A stretch of 64,000 nucleotides of DNA from Pristionchus mayeri (lineage: Eukaryota > Nematoda > Chromadorea > Rhabditida > Neodiplogasteridae): positions 30,325,087 through 30,389,086 of the forward strand of contig BTRK01000001.1 of assembly GCA_036245805.1 (NCBI GenBank), written 5' to 3'. The notes beneath the pieces are model-generated. The model did no database searches. It was not told where the DNA came from and worked only from the letters and a program-made list of their open reading frames with translations. Of this stretch, positions 25,999 to 38,300 are shown piece by piece (position 1 is the first letter of the stretch; each line of letters begins with the position of its first letter). A program made the position numbers and the translations under genes.

Positions 25999-28755
25999 AT
26001 GGACTACAAGCGGTCTCTAATTCAGTCTGCGCGGATACTACTGCTTTGTTTGATTGTTAGAAAGGCGAGTATTTAGATGCAATTTATTTTTTTTAATAAT
26101 TTAATTATTAGGTGTTGATCGCAGTCACTGTGATGAGATACGTGAGAAACAACGCTGAAGACTTGTCGGTCGAGAAAATTGTGAGTGATTTTTTTCGTTC
26201 CCGAAATACTGTTGAATTTGTACGAATCTAACAAGTGGAGAGTGGCATGTTTAGATCTCCTCTTCTGACTTTGGTCACATTTCGGAGTGGATGCGAAACA
26301 ATACTCTCAGTGATAAGGTGGTTTGCAAATATGCTTGAGATAAAATCAATTTTAAGGAAAACTACGTGTTCATGCTCAACAAGCATGCTATTGACATGAC
26401 TATGAACTGGTTGTGCATGACGAAGGAGATGGAAGGTGAGCCTCGTTTTTCATTACCGAAATATTTCTGATAATGCTTTATCATTGATATGATAGGGTAA
26501 TCGAATAATTATGAAGTGAAATTAGAAACATTATACTATGATGTCATAATGAGAATGGAGAGGGTCATACAAAGGAAGAATAATAATTAATTTTTATAGA
26601 AACGATTTAGTGATTAAGGGAGTACTAATGAGATTCAGGAGTCCATGATTCGTCTCTTTTCGTGACCATGGATGAGATCGCTTCTGAGAAGATCAACGAG
26701 CACTGGCCTCGAGTGAGAGTACTGCAATTGGATATCGACTCCTTGAAGGTTCCTCCTTTCTGAACTTTTGCAAGCTCAACCGTCTCCAACTGAATTCTAA
26801 AAGTTAGGTTCAAAGAAGCGAATTCATGAAATGCTGAAAATTAATCAATCTACGAATACATTCTAGGACTCGTTCAACTACGGCGAGGGCCCATATCAGC
26901 TCTTCTACTTGCTGCGATCGAATCTTGCACGGGCTTTCCTCCGAAACAATATCACCTTCTGGATGACACAACAGGTTCGCCACCAAATTGATATCCTTAT
27001 TATTGTAAAAACAAAAAAATTTAAAAATATATTCGAAAATAAAATATAATTAGGACACGTTCTGGCGAGCGCCGCTCTCTTCATTGGACATCTCTGAGTT
27101 CGCCGGGGCAGATATAATATTCGATCGGGCATCCCCTGCGAATGTCACTTTCATCGCAGGTTTGCCCTTGTTTTCTCACAAAAATGTTCTAACAGGAAAT
27201 AAGAGAATTGTGTGCTCATTGTATAATAACGGCGCATACAAACAAGGTAATATTTGTGGCAAAATAGAGATAGACAAAATACGTGAACAAGAATTATTCG
27301 CGATGAACGACAATTGCTTTTAACGAAAAATATTTCAGGTGGTTACTACCGAGCGAGGAGTACCTCGGGCGCACTGCGGTTCTTCGATGAGTTATCAGAC
27401 GCTCTGTCGTGGTGGTACGTTCGCTCCTATCAAATTGTTGTTCGTTTGCCGGTTTTGCCCCGTCAAAACGTCAATATTTTCAGTAATTTTCCTAACTTAT
27501 CACTGTCAATATTTGTCGTTAGTTCCTATAACATATCGCAGCAATGCCTTATGTATTAGTATAATAATTAGTATTTGTTATAATTATTAGCTTAATTCTA
27601 ATTTTTAATTTTTTAAATTGCAGGTACACTCCCGACAACGCCTTCATGAGTTCACTCTGCAGGAGGAGAAGCGATTCTACGAAATGCGCGCACCTCCCCT
27701 TCGAGTGAGTGAAAGGGTTTAAGATTTGTACAGTTGCCCACTCACTTCTAGAGTAATCCGTAAAGTAAGTCAATGATAAACTTTAGCAAATTTTCTCCCT
27801 TCTTCAACAGACTCAATGGAAAGTGTGTAAGGTGGAAAACGAATAGTCGATCTTCGAACTATATTCAGAGATCTTTTGATTGATCTCTCTCGTTTAATTG
27901 AGTCACCCTCACAGTTCGGAGAAAGTGGTTTTCAATTGGATAAAATTGCATGAAGTGGAAAACAGTTGCATGACCTATCTCGAAGCAAACAACACGTGAC
28001 TTTCTTAGGAACTAGACATCAAATATACTTCATTCTGTTGATATCGTGATCTTTGCTGTGAAATTCACTTTCTCAACTCGAAAAAACTCGGAAAGGCAAC
28101 CCCATGAAGCGATGACATCTCGTGACATTCGAATTTTCCCCCCTTATCTTTCCTTCTCTTGAAGTGCAATTCCCAACTGGAAGTGGCTATACGACCACCC
28201 TGCCGCAGAGTGGTCGCAGCTGCCGCCGCTGCTGCAATTCGACGGAGAGACGCAGCTAGGCGGCAAATTAGAGACGGTAGATAATTAGCTAATTAACTAA
28301 TTAGTAAATTGTAAGCCATAATTTGTCTTGTAGATGCGCAAACTCGGGTTTAAGTTCCTCGCCGAGCCGGGCAGTGCCGAACTGTGTGTCCAGGTACAAC
28401 TTTTACTACACTTCGGGCCAAAAATACCCAAAATACGCCTTCAGAAGTCGGTCAACAGGCTGGGCGAGAGAAGAAAGCAGGCAGAGTTCAGGCTGTCTCT
28501 GGCGCACGCGCAATTCTGCGTATACCAGGTACTGGGAACCGTTTGACTCTCTTCAGTTTACACGCTCTCTCGCTCTCTTTGCCCGGAGAGAGAAGAAAGA
28601 CTGTACCAGCATTACTGGGAACCGGGCTGGGAAACAAAGGAAATGTCCTGTTTGACGCGTTCGCTGTTCTCCTACCAATGCATCTAGCTTATGTTACGGT
28701 GGGCGTGACATTTCGCCGAGCACTACATTGTAATGGAAGGAGGGTGAGGGGGGGG

Positions 28756-28791
<36 letters not shown>

Positions 28792-28925
28792 AGCAGGGAT
28801 AATTAGTGAGATCGTGCATTGTTCTTCAGGCGATCGTAGACGGACTCTATTCATTCGGTCCTTCCTCCCTTCTCCTCGACTACGTCATTCTACCAGCCGC
28901 GCACTTTTTCATGCTCACTATGTGA
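25999..28925 (+). CDS. Golgi-type glycosyltransferase, nucleotide-diphospho-sugar transferase family (PF03407-like)
   Basis: Likely transfers a sugar from a nucleotide donor in the secretory pathway. Twelve exons: 25999-26064, 26112-26180, 26255-26317, 26357-26435, 26639-26748, 26867-26974, 27054-27159, 27339-27414, 27624-27704, 28165-28276, 28334-28393, 28830-28925 (1026 nt, 341 aa). Residues ~10-34 form a short cytoplasmic tail plus signal anchor (ILLLCLIVRKVLIAVTVMRY), the type II layout of Golgi transferases. Family-like blocks follow: MTMNWLCMTKEM, HDSLLVTMDEIA, SFNYGEGPYQLFYLLRSNLA, FWMTQQDTFWRAPL (at ~159, the position of the DxD-type motif), GADIIFDRAS, GGYYRA, WYTPDNAFMSSLC, LPFDAIPNWKWLY. 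Intron 1 begins GC (AAAG|GCGAGT). A 51-nt frame-preserving cassette may lie in intron 7. The ATG follows a cag acceptor directly, suggesting trans-splicing. Intron 11 holds an H1 hairpin and a GA run. Confidence 0.85.
28541..28602. repeat. Short hairpin element, family H1, in glycosyltransferase intron 11
   Basis: Contains gtttgactctcttcagttta, cacgctctctcgctctcttt and gcccggagagag, matching the H1 core. It is flanked by a repeated tactgggaacc/ttactgggaacc string that could be a duplicated target or part of the element. Confidence 0.6.
28759..28788. repeat. (GA)n microsatellite
   Basis: Fifteen uninterrupted AG units after a G tract, in intron 11 of the glycosyltransferase gene. Confidence 0.95.
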
Positions 28926-28978
28926 CTGTACGAAATTTCATATTTTCGAAATTCCATGATCTATCGTTCTCCTAATCG

Positions 28979-28984
28979 AATAAA
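28979..28984 (+). terminator. poly(A) signal of the glycosyltransferase gene
   Basis: AATAAA about 54 nt after the stop codon at 28925, followed by a T-rich stretch. Confidence 0.7.
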
Positions 28985-29094
28985 TCTTTCCACATGTGCA
29001 CGCAGCAAAATATCTACCTCAATTCAATTAAAGTAGATTCTGGGTAACTCACTTTTATTTCGACTGTTGATCTGTAGGTGTTGCGAACAATACA

Positions 29095-29152
29095 CCGACG
29101 TTTAATCATTCTGCATGAGACTCTCCTGTCATGCAGAATGATTAAACGTCGG
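29095..29152. repeat. Perfect 24-bp hairpin
   Basis: Arms ccgacgtttaatcattctgc (plus atga) at 29095-29118 and its exact complement at 29129-29152, 24 of 24 paired, with a 10-nt loop. It runs into a neighbouring H1 hairpin at 29151. Confidence 0.85.
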
Positions 29153-29221
29153 ACTCTCAAATTTGTATGCTGTCTCGCTCTTTCTGACCGAATAGAGAGT
29201 GTATAGAACGAGGGGAGTTCG
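29151..29221. repeat. Short hairpin element, family H1
   Basis: Begins ggactctcaaatttgtatgc, has ctcgctctttctgaccgaat and agagagtgtatagaacg, and ends ggggagttcg. It has the H1 core with partly conserved arms. Confidence 0.55.
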
Positions 29222-29620
29222 ACCCAGTTTTCCAACACATGGCACCGGTGTGGGCCGCACATGGACTCTTATAGACTGTTGACACGATAAAATACGCATA
29301 ACTGTTGTCTGCGAGGTTTGCAGGTAAGTCGAACCAAAATGCGTCCGTCTGTACCTTGACCCCTCCCTTTGTGGCGTACCACGACTCGTACCTTGACCAT
29401 TGTTTTCCGTTCACTAGAGACGCTTCCGTTCACCATTTACCGAAAACACAATGAGAATGCTGATTACGGATTTTTTTGCACGTTGGGGCCCGCTCTGGTT
29501 ACTGCGCTTAGTGAGGAATGGCGAGCGATTTTTTTCTAATTTTTCAAACTCTTAATAAAGTGCCCGCTGTTTGAATATAGATAATTTCACGGATATTCGG
29601 GAGCCTTCCCATCACGATTA

Positions 29621-30453
29621 TATGAGTGACTATCTGAGAGAACTAACATTGTGCCGTACAACGAAAAATAAAGTCCCAATGTGAAGAGTGTTCTAGGGGT
29701 ACTTTTTCACGTAGAGTTCGAAAATCGACCTTATAAAGGCGTATCTCTGACCCCTCATTTTCTGTGTCGCGCTGTAGCTGGGTGGTCGGTTTTTGTATCT
29801 TTTGAACGGCTCATCCAAACCTCATAAATGAATAGTAATTAAGCATTTTTACTGTTGGAAATGAAAGGTTAGCTCATCTGTGAAAAATATTATGATCATT
29901 TGAAAAATTTTCGAGGACTCAACATTAACGTCCTGGAAAATTTTAATTCGAATGCCCCTTTTTAAATATGTTAGTTAGATTCTACGTGAAAAGTTACCCC
30001 AGGTACTTCTTTTCGCTCCAAAAGAGGCCAATGCATGGGGTCTCTCGATTGGCCGAAGATGTCATTGTCGTAATTCTTTGTAGAAATATGTGTATTTCAG
30101 GCGAATCATCGCCAAATCAGATCAGTTTCGAACTAATTTTGACGATTCTAGAATGCGTAAGTAAAAATACGCTAAAAAATTCGGGGTTTGGCTCAAGTCT
30201 AAAAATTCGATTTTTCCAAGAATTACTCAGAATTACTATTCATTTATGAGGTTTGGATGAGCCGTTCAAAAGATACAAAAACCGACCACCCAGCTACACA
30301 GGAAATGAGGGGTCAGAGATACGGCTTTCTAAGGTCGATTTTCGAACTCTACGTGAAAAGTTACCCCTAGAACACTTTTCACATTGGGACTTTATTTTTC
30401 GTTGTACGGCATATAGCTGGAATTGCTCAGTTCTCTCAGATAGTCACTCATGT
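29621..30453. repeat. Foldback element FB1 (~830 bp)
   Basis: Long inverted repeat. The left arm from 29621 (tatgagtgactatctgagag) to about 29845 is mirrored by about 30228-30453, with few mismatches (for example gaacggctcatccaaacctc against gaggtttggatgagccgttc). The unpaired centre is ~380 bp. No transposase is encoded, so it is a non-autonomous foldback-type element. It separates the glycosyltransferase gene from the receptor-ectodomain gene. Confidence 0.85.
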
Positions 30454-31184
30454 ACAATTCTGATATTGTATGTGTCTTTGATGTTTGCATTGTCGGATTT
30501 CAATCTTGACATCTTTGAGTTGTCGTAGCTGTATCACAGACCGCATGTTGCATAGATAAGCTACAGCTTTCTGACGCCACTACAAATATTTCTATCTACG
30601 CTTATCTATATAAGCGGAGGCCGAGTGCGAAACAGCAGCCTACATATTTCTCCCAGCTAGCCCCCACCCCCTCTAGCGCCTTTTCAGTTCTTTCCTTTCA
30701 GTCCTATTTCAGCCCCTTCGTAAAAAGTACTTGTGTAGAGGGGAGAAAGGGGCGGAGAGTACAGTAACTCTGTCGGACTCTGATTGCTTCCTTGAGGCTG
30801 CCCACGCAAGATTTTCCACTCCTAGTTTCCTCTCCGATCTTACGTTTCCTCTGCATAATTGTTATTCGATGTTGCGCGCAGACAATTGTGAATATTGTAT
30901 TATTATGGTCTGACAGCTTAGCAGAGAAGACTAGATTTGCAGAAGCTTCTATCATTCTCCATAACAACTTCCTTTGTTACCGTAGACACACGACAATCCC
31001 ATTTATGGCATACATATTTTTTATTAGATCGGCTCCGCGTAAATACTCGCCTTGAGCGATCACAATATGTCCAGCGGTATCTAGAACTGTTTTAATTGTT
31101 CAGTTTGTTGTTTCATTTGCGCCATGTCTCCCAGGATGCAACTCAAACAACATTTCAGAACCCAGTGTCACACGGTTTGTTATA

Positions 31185-31879
31185 ATGCGGTTCGCAACTT
31201 CTATCATCCTCTTCGGATTTCGGTACGAGAAACAAGAATTTTTAAGTTTTCTGAATTTGTAGGCTAACATTTCCAGGATTAGCACAGTACTCTGCGTCTT
31301 TTCGCCTCTAACGATCAAACAATTGTAAGTTACTAATTAATGGATTAATATCTAATTTATCTGATTAAGTAACTACTGTAATGGATGTTGCACCGTTGGA
31401 TGGTCAAGTAAACAAAGTATAATTTTCAGGGAAGAAGGCATGCTAACACTCTCGGAAGATGGCCAACCCGTAGCTGAGTGCATTGTAAAGGATGCTGATA
31501 ATCTACAACGCAAGGAATTTTGTCCCATCACTCCTGGAGTAAGTTTTTCAGTTCATCTTGTTTCATTTTTTAAATATTTTTATTAATTTCGAAAATACAT
31601 TACATCTAACGTTTTCAGTTTGGTCCACGGTCTGTCGGATGCATGTCTCTGTGGAAGGGACCAGTTCTCCTGAAGCAGGGTTGCTACAGTGGTCAGGATG
31701 TAAGTATACTTGGATTTTTGATCGTAGTTTGTGCTAAACTATGGATAAATTTCTAATTTTAGCTAAGTCTGGAGGATCAGTGTCGGAAAGAGGCCTGCAT
31801 CGCGTCAGATGATACGAAGCTCGTCAGTTTCTGTTGTTGCTTCGGCCCACTGTGCAATGAACGATACGCCGAGGCGTAA
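31185..31879 (+). CDS. Secreted TGF-beta/BMP type II receptor ectodomain-like protein
   Basis: Five exons: 31185-31222, 31277-31324, 31430-31538, 31619-31699, 31763-31879 (393 nt, 130 aa), all GT-AG. It starts with a signal peptide-like sequence (MRFATSIILFG, continuing hydrophobic). The mature part has ten cysteines in the order of an activin/BMP type II receptor extracellular three-finger domain: C..C, CMSLWKG, LLKQGCYS, QCRKEAC, FCCCFGPLCNERY. The strings CxxLW, KQGCxS and FCCCxxxLCN are what vertebrate BMPR2-type ectodomains show at these points. The frame stops 5 residues after the last Cys motif, and no membrane segment or kinase follows, because the next gene is on the opposite strand. 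It could be a ligand trap or a three-finger protein recruited to another task. The structure is well supported; binding of a TGF-beta ligand is inference. Confidence 0.82.
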
Positions 31880-32352
31880 TCCCAACCCGCCTCGCTAAGC
31901 CTTCTCACATCATTCTATTTGTGTCCATATTTGTACATCGAGTCTGTCTCGAATATGTAATGATTAGCTATATTTATTGCCGTTTACAGGTGTCTTTATT
32001 CGCATAAATCGATGAAATGATGATCGAAAAGTGTCAATGGTCTAGTTTCGGAAATGTATCAGCCAGGCTGTCATAGATTCTACAAAGTTGAAATGCAAAA
32101 TCAGTCAGATTATAACGAAAATAATCGATAACCATTGTATGAAATTTAAAGCATTGCACGGAAAGAGCCATAACTCGTATAGTATAGAGATTCTAGGAGA
32201 TTATTAGCTGTTATTAACAAGTAATTTTAAAGCTATAGTGATAGACAAATATGAATCACTGAATCATTTGAATCAATCGGTATTGAATACCTGGTGGAGT
32301 ATCGAGAAATCCGTCGGGTATTCTAATAATTAGTTAATTAGTTCCTGATTAA

Positions 32353-35300
32353 TTAGTGGATGACGTATCGATGTTCATCATGGGAAGAATGCTCTCCGTG
32401 TCCGTGATCATGACTTCCGTGACCGTGCAAATCTGAATGGAATGAATTTAGAACATTCTAAAAACCGAGGCGTTTCCTAATGAAGCTGATGGAAAGCCAT
32501 CAAATTAGCACTCCCCCAGTGCTTGGACAGTCTAGAGCTGAAACGTGTTGAATGACGGTGACCAAAAACATTACAAATCGAGATTGAAAACGAACCCCAA
32601 GCGGCCTCGGGACCATGAGCTGGATGATTCTCGCCACCATGCTCCTCTCCCTCGTGTTCCTCAACATTAATAATTTTAAAATTATTAAAAATAAAAATAA
32701 ACCTTATGCCCTCCGATAGAAATGACCGTCTTCTCCTCTTCCTCCTTCGAGTGAGGACCGCCGAGAATGTGCGGAGAGAGTACCTGAAATTATATGATTC
32801 TGATGTTTGTGTAACGAATTTCAAAAGCAAATTTTGTTGACATCGGATTTCATTACGGGAAAAAAAGGGAAATTATAAAATGCGAACAGGAGTCAATGTT
32901 CTCAACAGGGATACGTTATCCTGCCTAACAGCAGGCCCAACTAGCATTTTTTCCGACTACAAACTGGCATGACGTGAACACATATTTTTCCCTTTTCCTT
33001 CGTAAAGAGATCATTTTTTCTTTCTCTCACACCCGCTTATGTGACTAATATAACTTCGCATCACTCGGAAGCTACCTTTTTACTTTCTCACCACCTTTCC
33101 GAAAGGAAAACATATACTGGGTTTTTCACTCCTATCTAACCTGACCAATACGAATTCGCATGACGTGAAGCGCCCTTAACTTTCACCTTCTTCCCACCAC
33201 TACGGAAGGAAAACAAATATTGCTTATTCCTTCACTTCCCACTCTTTTGATCAGTATAGCACCGCAAGAGGCGGAAATACCCTTATCTATTTACTTTCTC
33301 ACCACCTTTTCGCAAAGAAAACATATCCTGCTTTTTTCTCACCTCTACGACGTATTTCTCGTCACTGGCTATTCGGGGCGAGAGGATGTTGGGCGAGAGC
33401 ACAAGCACTGCGAAGCGCTCTGGAGAACCGATGTTCGGCGCGATGAACTCTGAATTATCGATTTTTTAACTCCTGAATTATCGATTTTTATTGAAAATTA
33501 TGAACTCACTCGGACTCAGCACGTTGATAATGAAGGCTTCAGGCGAGAGAATACGCGGTTCGAGGAAGTGGGGAGTGAGCACCTCAAAAGACATCACATA
33601 AAAATTAATAGGGTTCGCAATTCGATGTCGAATTGCGCATTCGCAACCGCCTCTCATTCGCATATTGTGAATTCGGAGGAGAGGGAGGTGATTACGAATT
33701 CGAATTCGACTTCGAATTGCCAACCTTGGCAATTATCATGCTTCTAATTTCCATATAACGAATATTGTATTTCTCCTACTCTATCGCCTGATAAAGTATT
33801 GTTATTATTATTATTTTATAAATATACAAATTTATTCATTGGAAAATTCGAAATTTACCTCGGCAATCATGGCTTCCGGCGAGAGAATCCACGTGTAGAG
33901 TGCGCGAGGAGCCATTACCTTTAGATTTCGAATTATTTGAATGCATTTGACTTCTGAATTCTCGTCTCACAAGGGGGTTTTAATAGTGCTGTCTGTGTTG
34001 TTATCAAAGACGCATGAACGTACGCCTTTGAATACAATGAAGACAACACCAAAGACAACAATCCCTTCAAAGAATACTCCTAACTTGCCGCCACAATCGA
34101 ATGGATGGAATGAACATTTGTATTTGCATGAATACTCCTAGAATATTGAATAGGCGAACCTCTGCACGGAAGGCAGTCGGCGATAGGATCCTCGCTGCGA
34201 GCGCTGCCGGTGAGAGGATCGTAGCGATGAAGGCTCGCGGTGAAAGGGTAGAAAGCTGGATTACGGTAACTATTTCGAAATTATCGATTGCTTCCTCACG
34301 ATCAGCGCTTCAGGAGCAAGAACTTCTCCGACGAAAGCATGAGGAGAGAGCGTCACCACCTCCAGCGCACCGCCCTGGGGAGAAAATTAATCAGTCATCG
34401 ATAGTATTCATTGGTGCATGGGTGTACTGTAACCGTTCTTACATGACCGATGATATTCGTGAAGGCGAAGGGCTCGAGCGTCTCGAACAGTACTCCGTTG
34501 ATTCGATTGTGCTCTGAATCGTGCTACGGTAAGCGTCCAATCTCCGCTTACTCTAATATGATTTCGGTGTTGTTTTCCAGTGCACACAACTCATTGAGAG
34601 AAAAGATCAGGAAAGTTTGGAAAATAGGCACTTCGATGGTGGCTCTATGCGAGTCACACCGAATTGCCTGAGACAGATAGATGTCTACCACACTGAACGC
34701 AAGGATAGAATCACACAAGTTTTGCTAATTTCACCTTGTATCAGCTCATCTTGCGCGATCTCTAGCTAATAAGGGCGAGATCGGTTGAATTATGAGATAG
34801 TCAAGGCTATGCCAAACCTTCGACGCCCTCTGGTCCCTCGCCACTCTCCTGTCCTGCGGATGCGTGTGGTTCCGGTGCGGCGGCGTGAGGTTCCGGAGGT
34901 GCTGCAGCAGCTCCAGGAGGAGGAGGAGCACCTACGGCTGCTGAAAGAGAGCCACAGTGCATGGGGTGCTGCTGGTGCAATAAGAATTCACAATTTGGGC
35001 CGCAGTCCCTTATTTGTATACTCTCTATAGGCTTCTCGAAAGTGCTCAGTGACACGTTGATAAACGATATAAAACACGATGTAAAATGATGAGTGATTTT
35101 TCGAAAATATCGATAGAAATTGCATAGAATCCCACCGTGCCCGTGCTTGCTCCCTCCACCGAGTGGTGCAGACTCGGTACCATGAGCTTCGCTGGTACCA
35201 TTGGGGTACACGTGGGTGGCTGGTACGGGTACCAGATTGAGTGCATGATGGGTTGAATTGATGCTAGTGGCCGAGTGATCGAGTGCTATCGAGTATGAAG

Positions 35301-38300
35301 AGGTGTTCGTGGACAGGAGGGAGGAGTTAGGGTGAGCGAGCTGGTCTGAAGTAGAGTTCGAAAGTCGGGTATTCTACTCTTCATTCTACACACTCTCTTG
35401 TACGGTCGAGTTGTGAGAAAGATTATAGAATGATGAGGTTGTGGTATCCTTTTTCAAACTCTAGTCGGAATGGAAATCAGTGAAATGATATTTGATCTCG
35501 CCAACGTAAGAGGTGGGTGAGTGACCTTCTCTGGGATGATCGAAACCTGTATTGGGATTGACACCGGGTCCGCCGTCTCCGGCTGGTACTACCTGCAATT
35601 CGCATTTTTGTTGTGCACCCCTTGTCGAATAACTTGTTATTCCCAGTGTGAGGAGATTCAAACTGTTATGCATCATAACACACTATACTCATCCGATACC
35701 TACCAGCGTAAACAAAATATAGGCTAGCCTTTTTTAAAAACTTTTGTGGAAATAGAGATGTCAAATTCATGAAAAAGACGATCTGCATACATCTGAATGA
35801 GTCTCGTCTCTCTGCACACTGCCCACACTGCCTCCGACTGTGAGTCCGTCCGGCTTATCGTACCTGGAAAGTCAAGATAGATCGGTTTTCTTCGGTCGTT
35901 GCAGACCACCTGGTAAGTTGTCAGTCAAAATAGCCTGTGTTTCTAATGTCAAAATGTTCGCATCTGAGCGAAAAGGCAAGCAAAATTAGAAAGAAGCAGT
36001 GAAGAAAATGGGCAAAGCATCAGTAAAAAAAGCGATTACCATTTCTCGGTCGTATCTGTGGCATTCGCTGCTATCTCTGCCTCGCGCTTCATGCGTCCTG
36101 TTATTTTTATATTAATAAATTAATTTTAAAAAGCTTAATTATTGTAATTAAATTAAAAAATTGGATCTAGATGCTCACTGAATGGCTGTGTCTTCCTCAA
36201 TTCGCCCATATTCGCCAGTTTTCGAATATCTCGTTCGATTCGCAATTCCCTGCAATTGGAATTCACTGGTTTTATAATCCAAAAATAACTCGCCTCTCTT
36301 TCTCGCTCATGCTTCCGTACTCGTCCAAGTCCACCTTGAGGTCGGAGATTTCTGAAGGTATATTTTACTTTTATATTGTATGATATAAGTTTTTATGAAC
36401 AGCTGAATTAAGATGTAATGCAGAATTAGAATGCGTACTCTCTCCATAGACACTGCTCAGTTGGTGTGGTTCGAGGAAGGCGTAGCCTCTCTTCTCGATC
36501 TGCTTCAGCTGCTCAGGAGAGTACGTTTTCCTTGCCTGGAATATGTTCATGAACTGTCTTTGATTTAAAATTTATCGATTATTATGTCAAAAATACATTT
36601 ACGATAATTTTCAAATAACTGGGCAAGGGTCAAACTGTAAATTGTAGAACTACGGGTACCTGGATCCACGAATAATCCAACTTGCTCAGCTCTTGTACTA
36701 GTGGATACTGGTAGTCCTGGAATCATCATTTAGATCAAAGTCAAATTTAAAATACTTACCTTGGTGTGATTGATTTCCTTCTCAAGCTTAGCTATCGCAT
36801 CATCGAGAGCGATCGAGGCACCTGAAACGAGAGATGAGAACATATCAATATCGAATCTTTTAATTTTAAATTTCGGTGTGGCGAGTGGAATAATCGACGC
36901 TAGTTTTTTTTAGTTTCGAAGACGTTTTTTCATGATATTATAAGAAATAATACAAATTTATTTTTTCCAAAAGTAATTTAACAATTTACCAGAGAGATCG
37001 AGCACCATATCCAGCATCGTAGACTGCGAGGATCTGTCGACAGAGAGCATCTGGAGAGAGATGATTGACAATTGGATTGTAGGGAAAATGTCGTTAACAG
37101 GGTTGTATGTGGGAAAGATACAAGCGACATTCTAGAAAGCGAATGGATGTTTGAGTCCTAATTGCACGACCCAATTTCCTTTTTATGGAGGAGAATATAC
37201 AGGAAAGTCGAACTCACATTGAAAATGTCGGGAATCGAAAAGAGGCCGTCTTTGTGGAAAGACAAGAGGTTTGGAGACAGAATCTGACCTGGAAATTAAT
37301 TGATTTTCTTTTCCTCTTCAATCAATTTTTAGTTCTTCTCACTAGATTTACTCCATTAATTTAACGAATACCCTTGCTTGATATCAACTGCTCACCCTTT
37401 GATATCATTCTCTCCGTCTTCCTTCCATTCGGGAACAAGGAGAAGAGCTTGGGCGAGAGGACGGACCACTTGCTATCCTTTTCATCTCGCTCCCGTCCGT
37501 CGCGTTGAACGTGGTCATTCTTATAAACATCTTATATTTGTTGACAATAAAAGCGATAAAAGCGACGTTCCTATCTCGCGCAATTAACCATACACTAGGG
37601 ATTAAGTTTTGGGAGGAAATTTCAGCAAAAGTAATGGACAAATCGAAATGGAACTCACGGCGAAATCGTTGACCATCTCCATGATTCCCTCCATAATCTG
37701 CTGTTCATCCGAAGCTGCGACTCGCGGAGATCGAGTGTCTATCGGAATGCCCAGCTTTTTAATAATCCTGTAATTAGGGAAGTCATTAGTATACGAATTC
37801 CTGGAATAAGACTATTCCGCACTATTCATGTATGCCGTGAATGATTGTTTCAATTTCCTTCTGTGGCCCGTATCAATAACTCAGATCATACTCTACAATA
37901 ACGCGCAAAACCTTCAAATTTCTGAAAAGGCTCGTCGAATTCATAGAAAAATTTAATTATTTTTTTCGATGACGACATACACATAAAACTGAATAGGTTT
38001 TTTTGGAATATTTTGGCCGTTTTGGGAAATATGTAGACTAACCCTCTATTCTCCTCGCTCATCAGCTTGAAGTACTGGTTGCACTTTTCGACGCGCGAGA
38101 AGTGTTCCTGAACACATTCGATTTGCAGAACTTAGTATCGCGAAAACTACGGAATATTTAGTACCTTGATTAGCTGGAGTTTGTTCGCATTCGACAATCG
38201 ATTTCCCATGTTTCCAGGAGCAGGAGCGGTCAATTTGTTGCCTGAATGAGGCGAGAATTAGGAATTTAAAAAAGGATCTCGGCAAGAGCCTCACTCGAGC

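Noticed and set aside
29621..30453. CRISPR-like array
   Set aside because: The repetition is a single inverted pair with no regularly spaced direct repeats, and the genome is eukaryotic.
34551..34680. Possible MLT-10-like exon with EPPSKCLFS
   Set aside because: Its frame stops, and exons 34818-34940 and 34443-34513 join in phase without it.
35724..35840. Possible extra exon of the MLT-10-like gene (SEAVWAVCRETRLIQMY...)
   Set aside because: The acceptor is good, but no donor restores phase 0 to the next certain exon at 35592. The chain is in frame without it.
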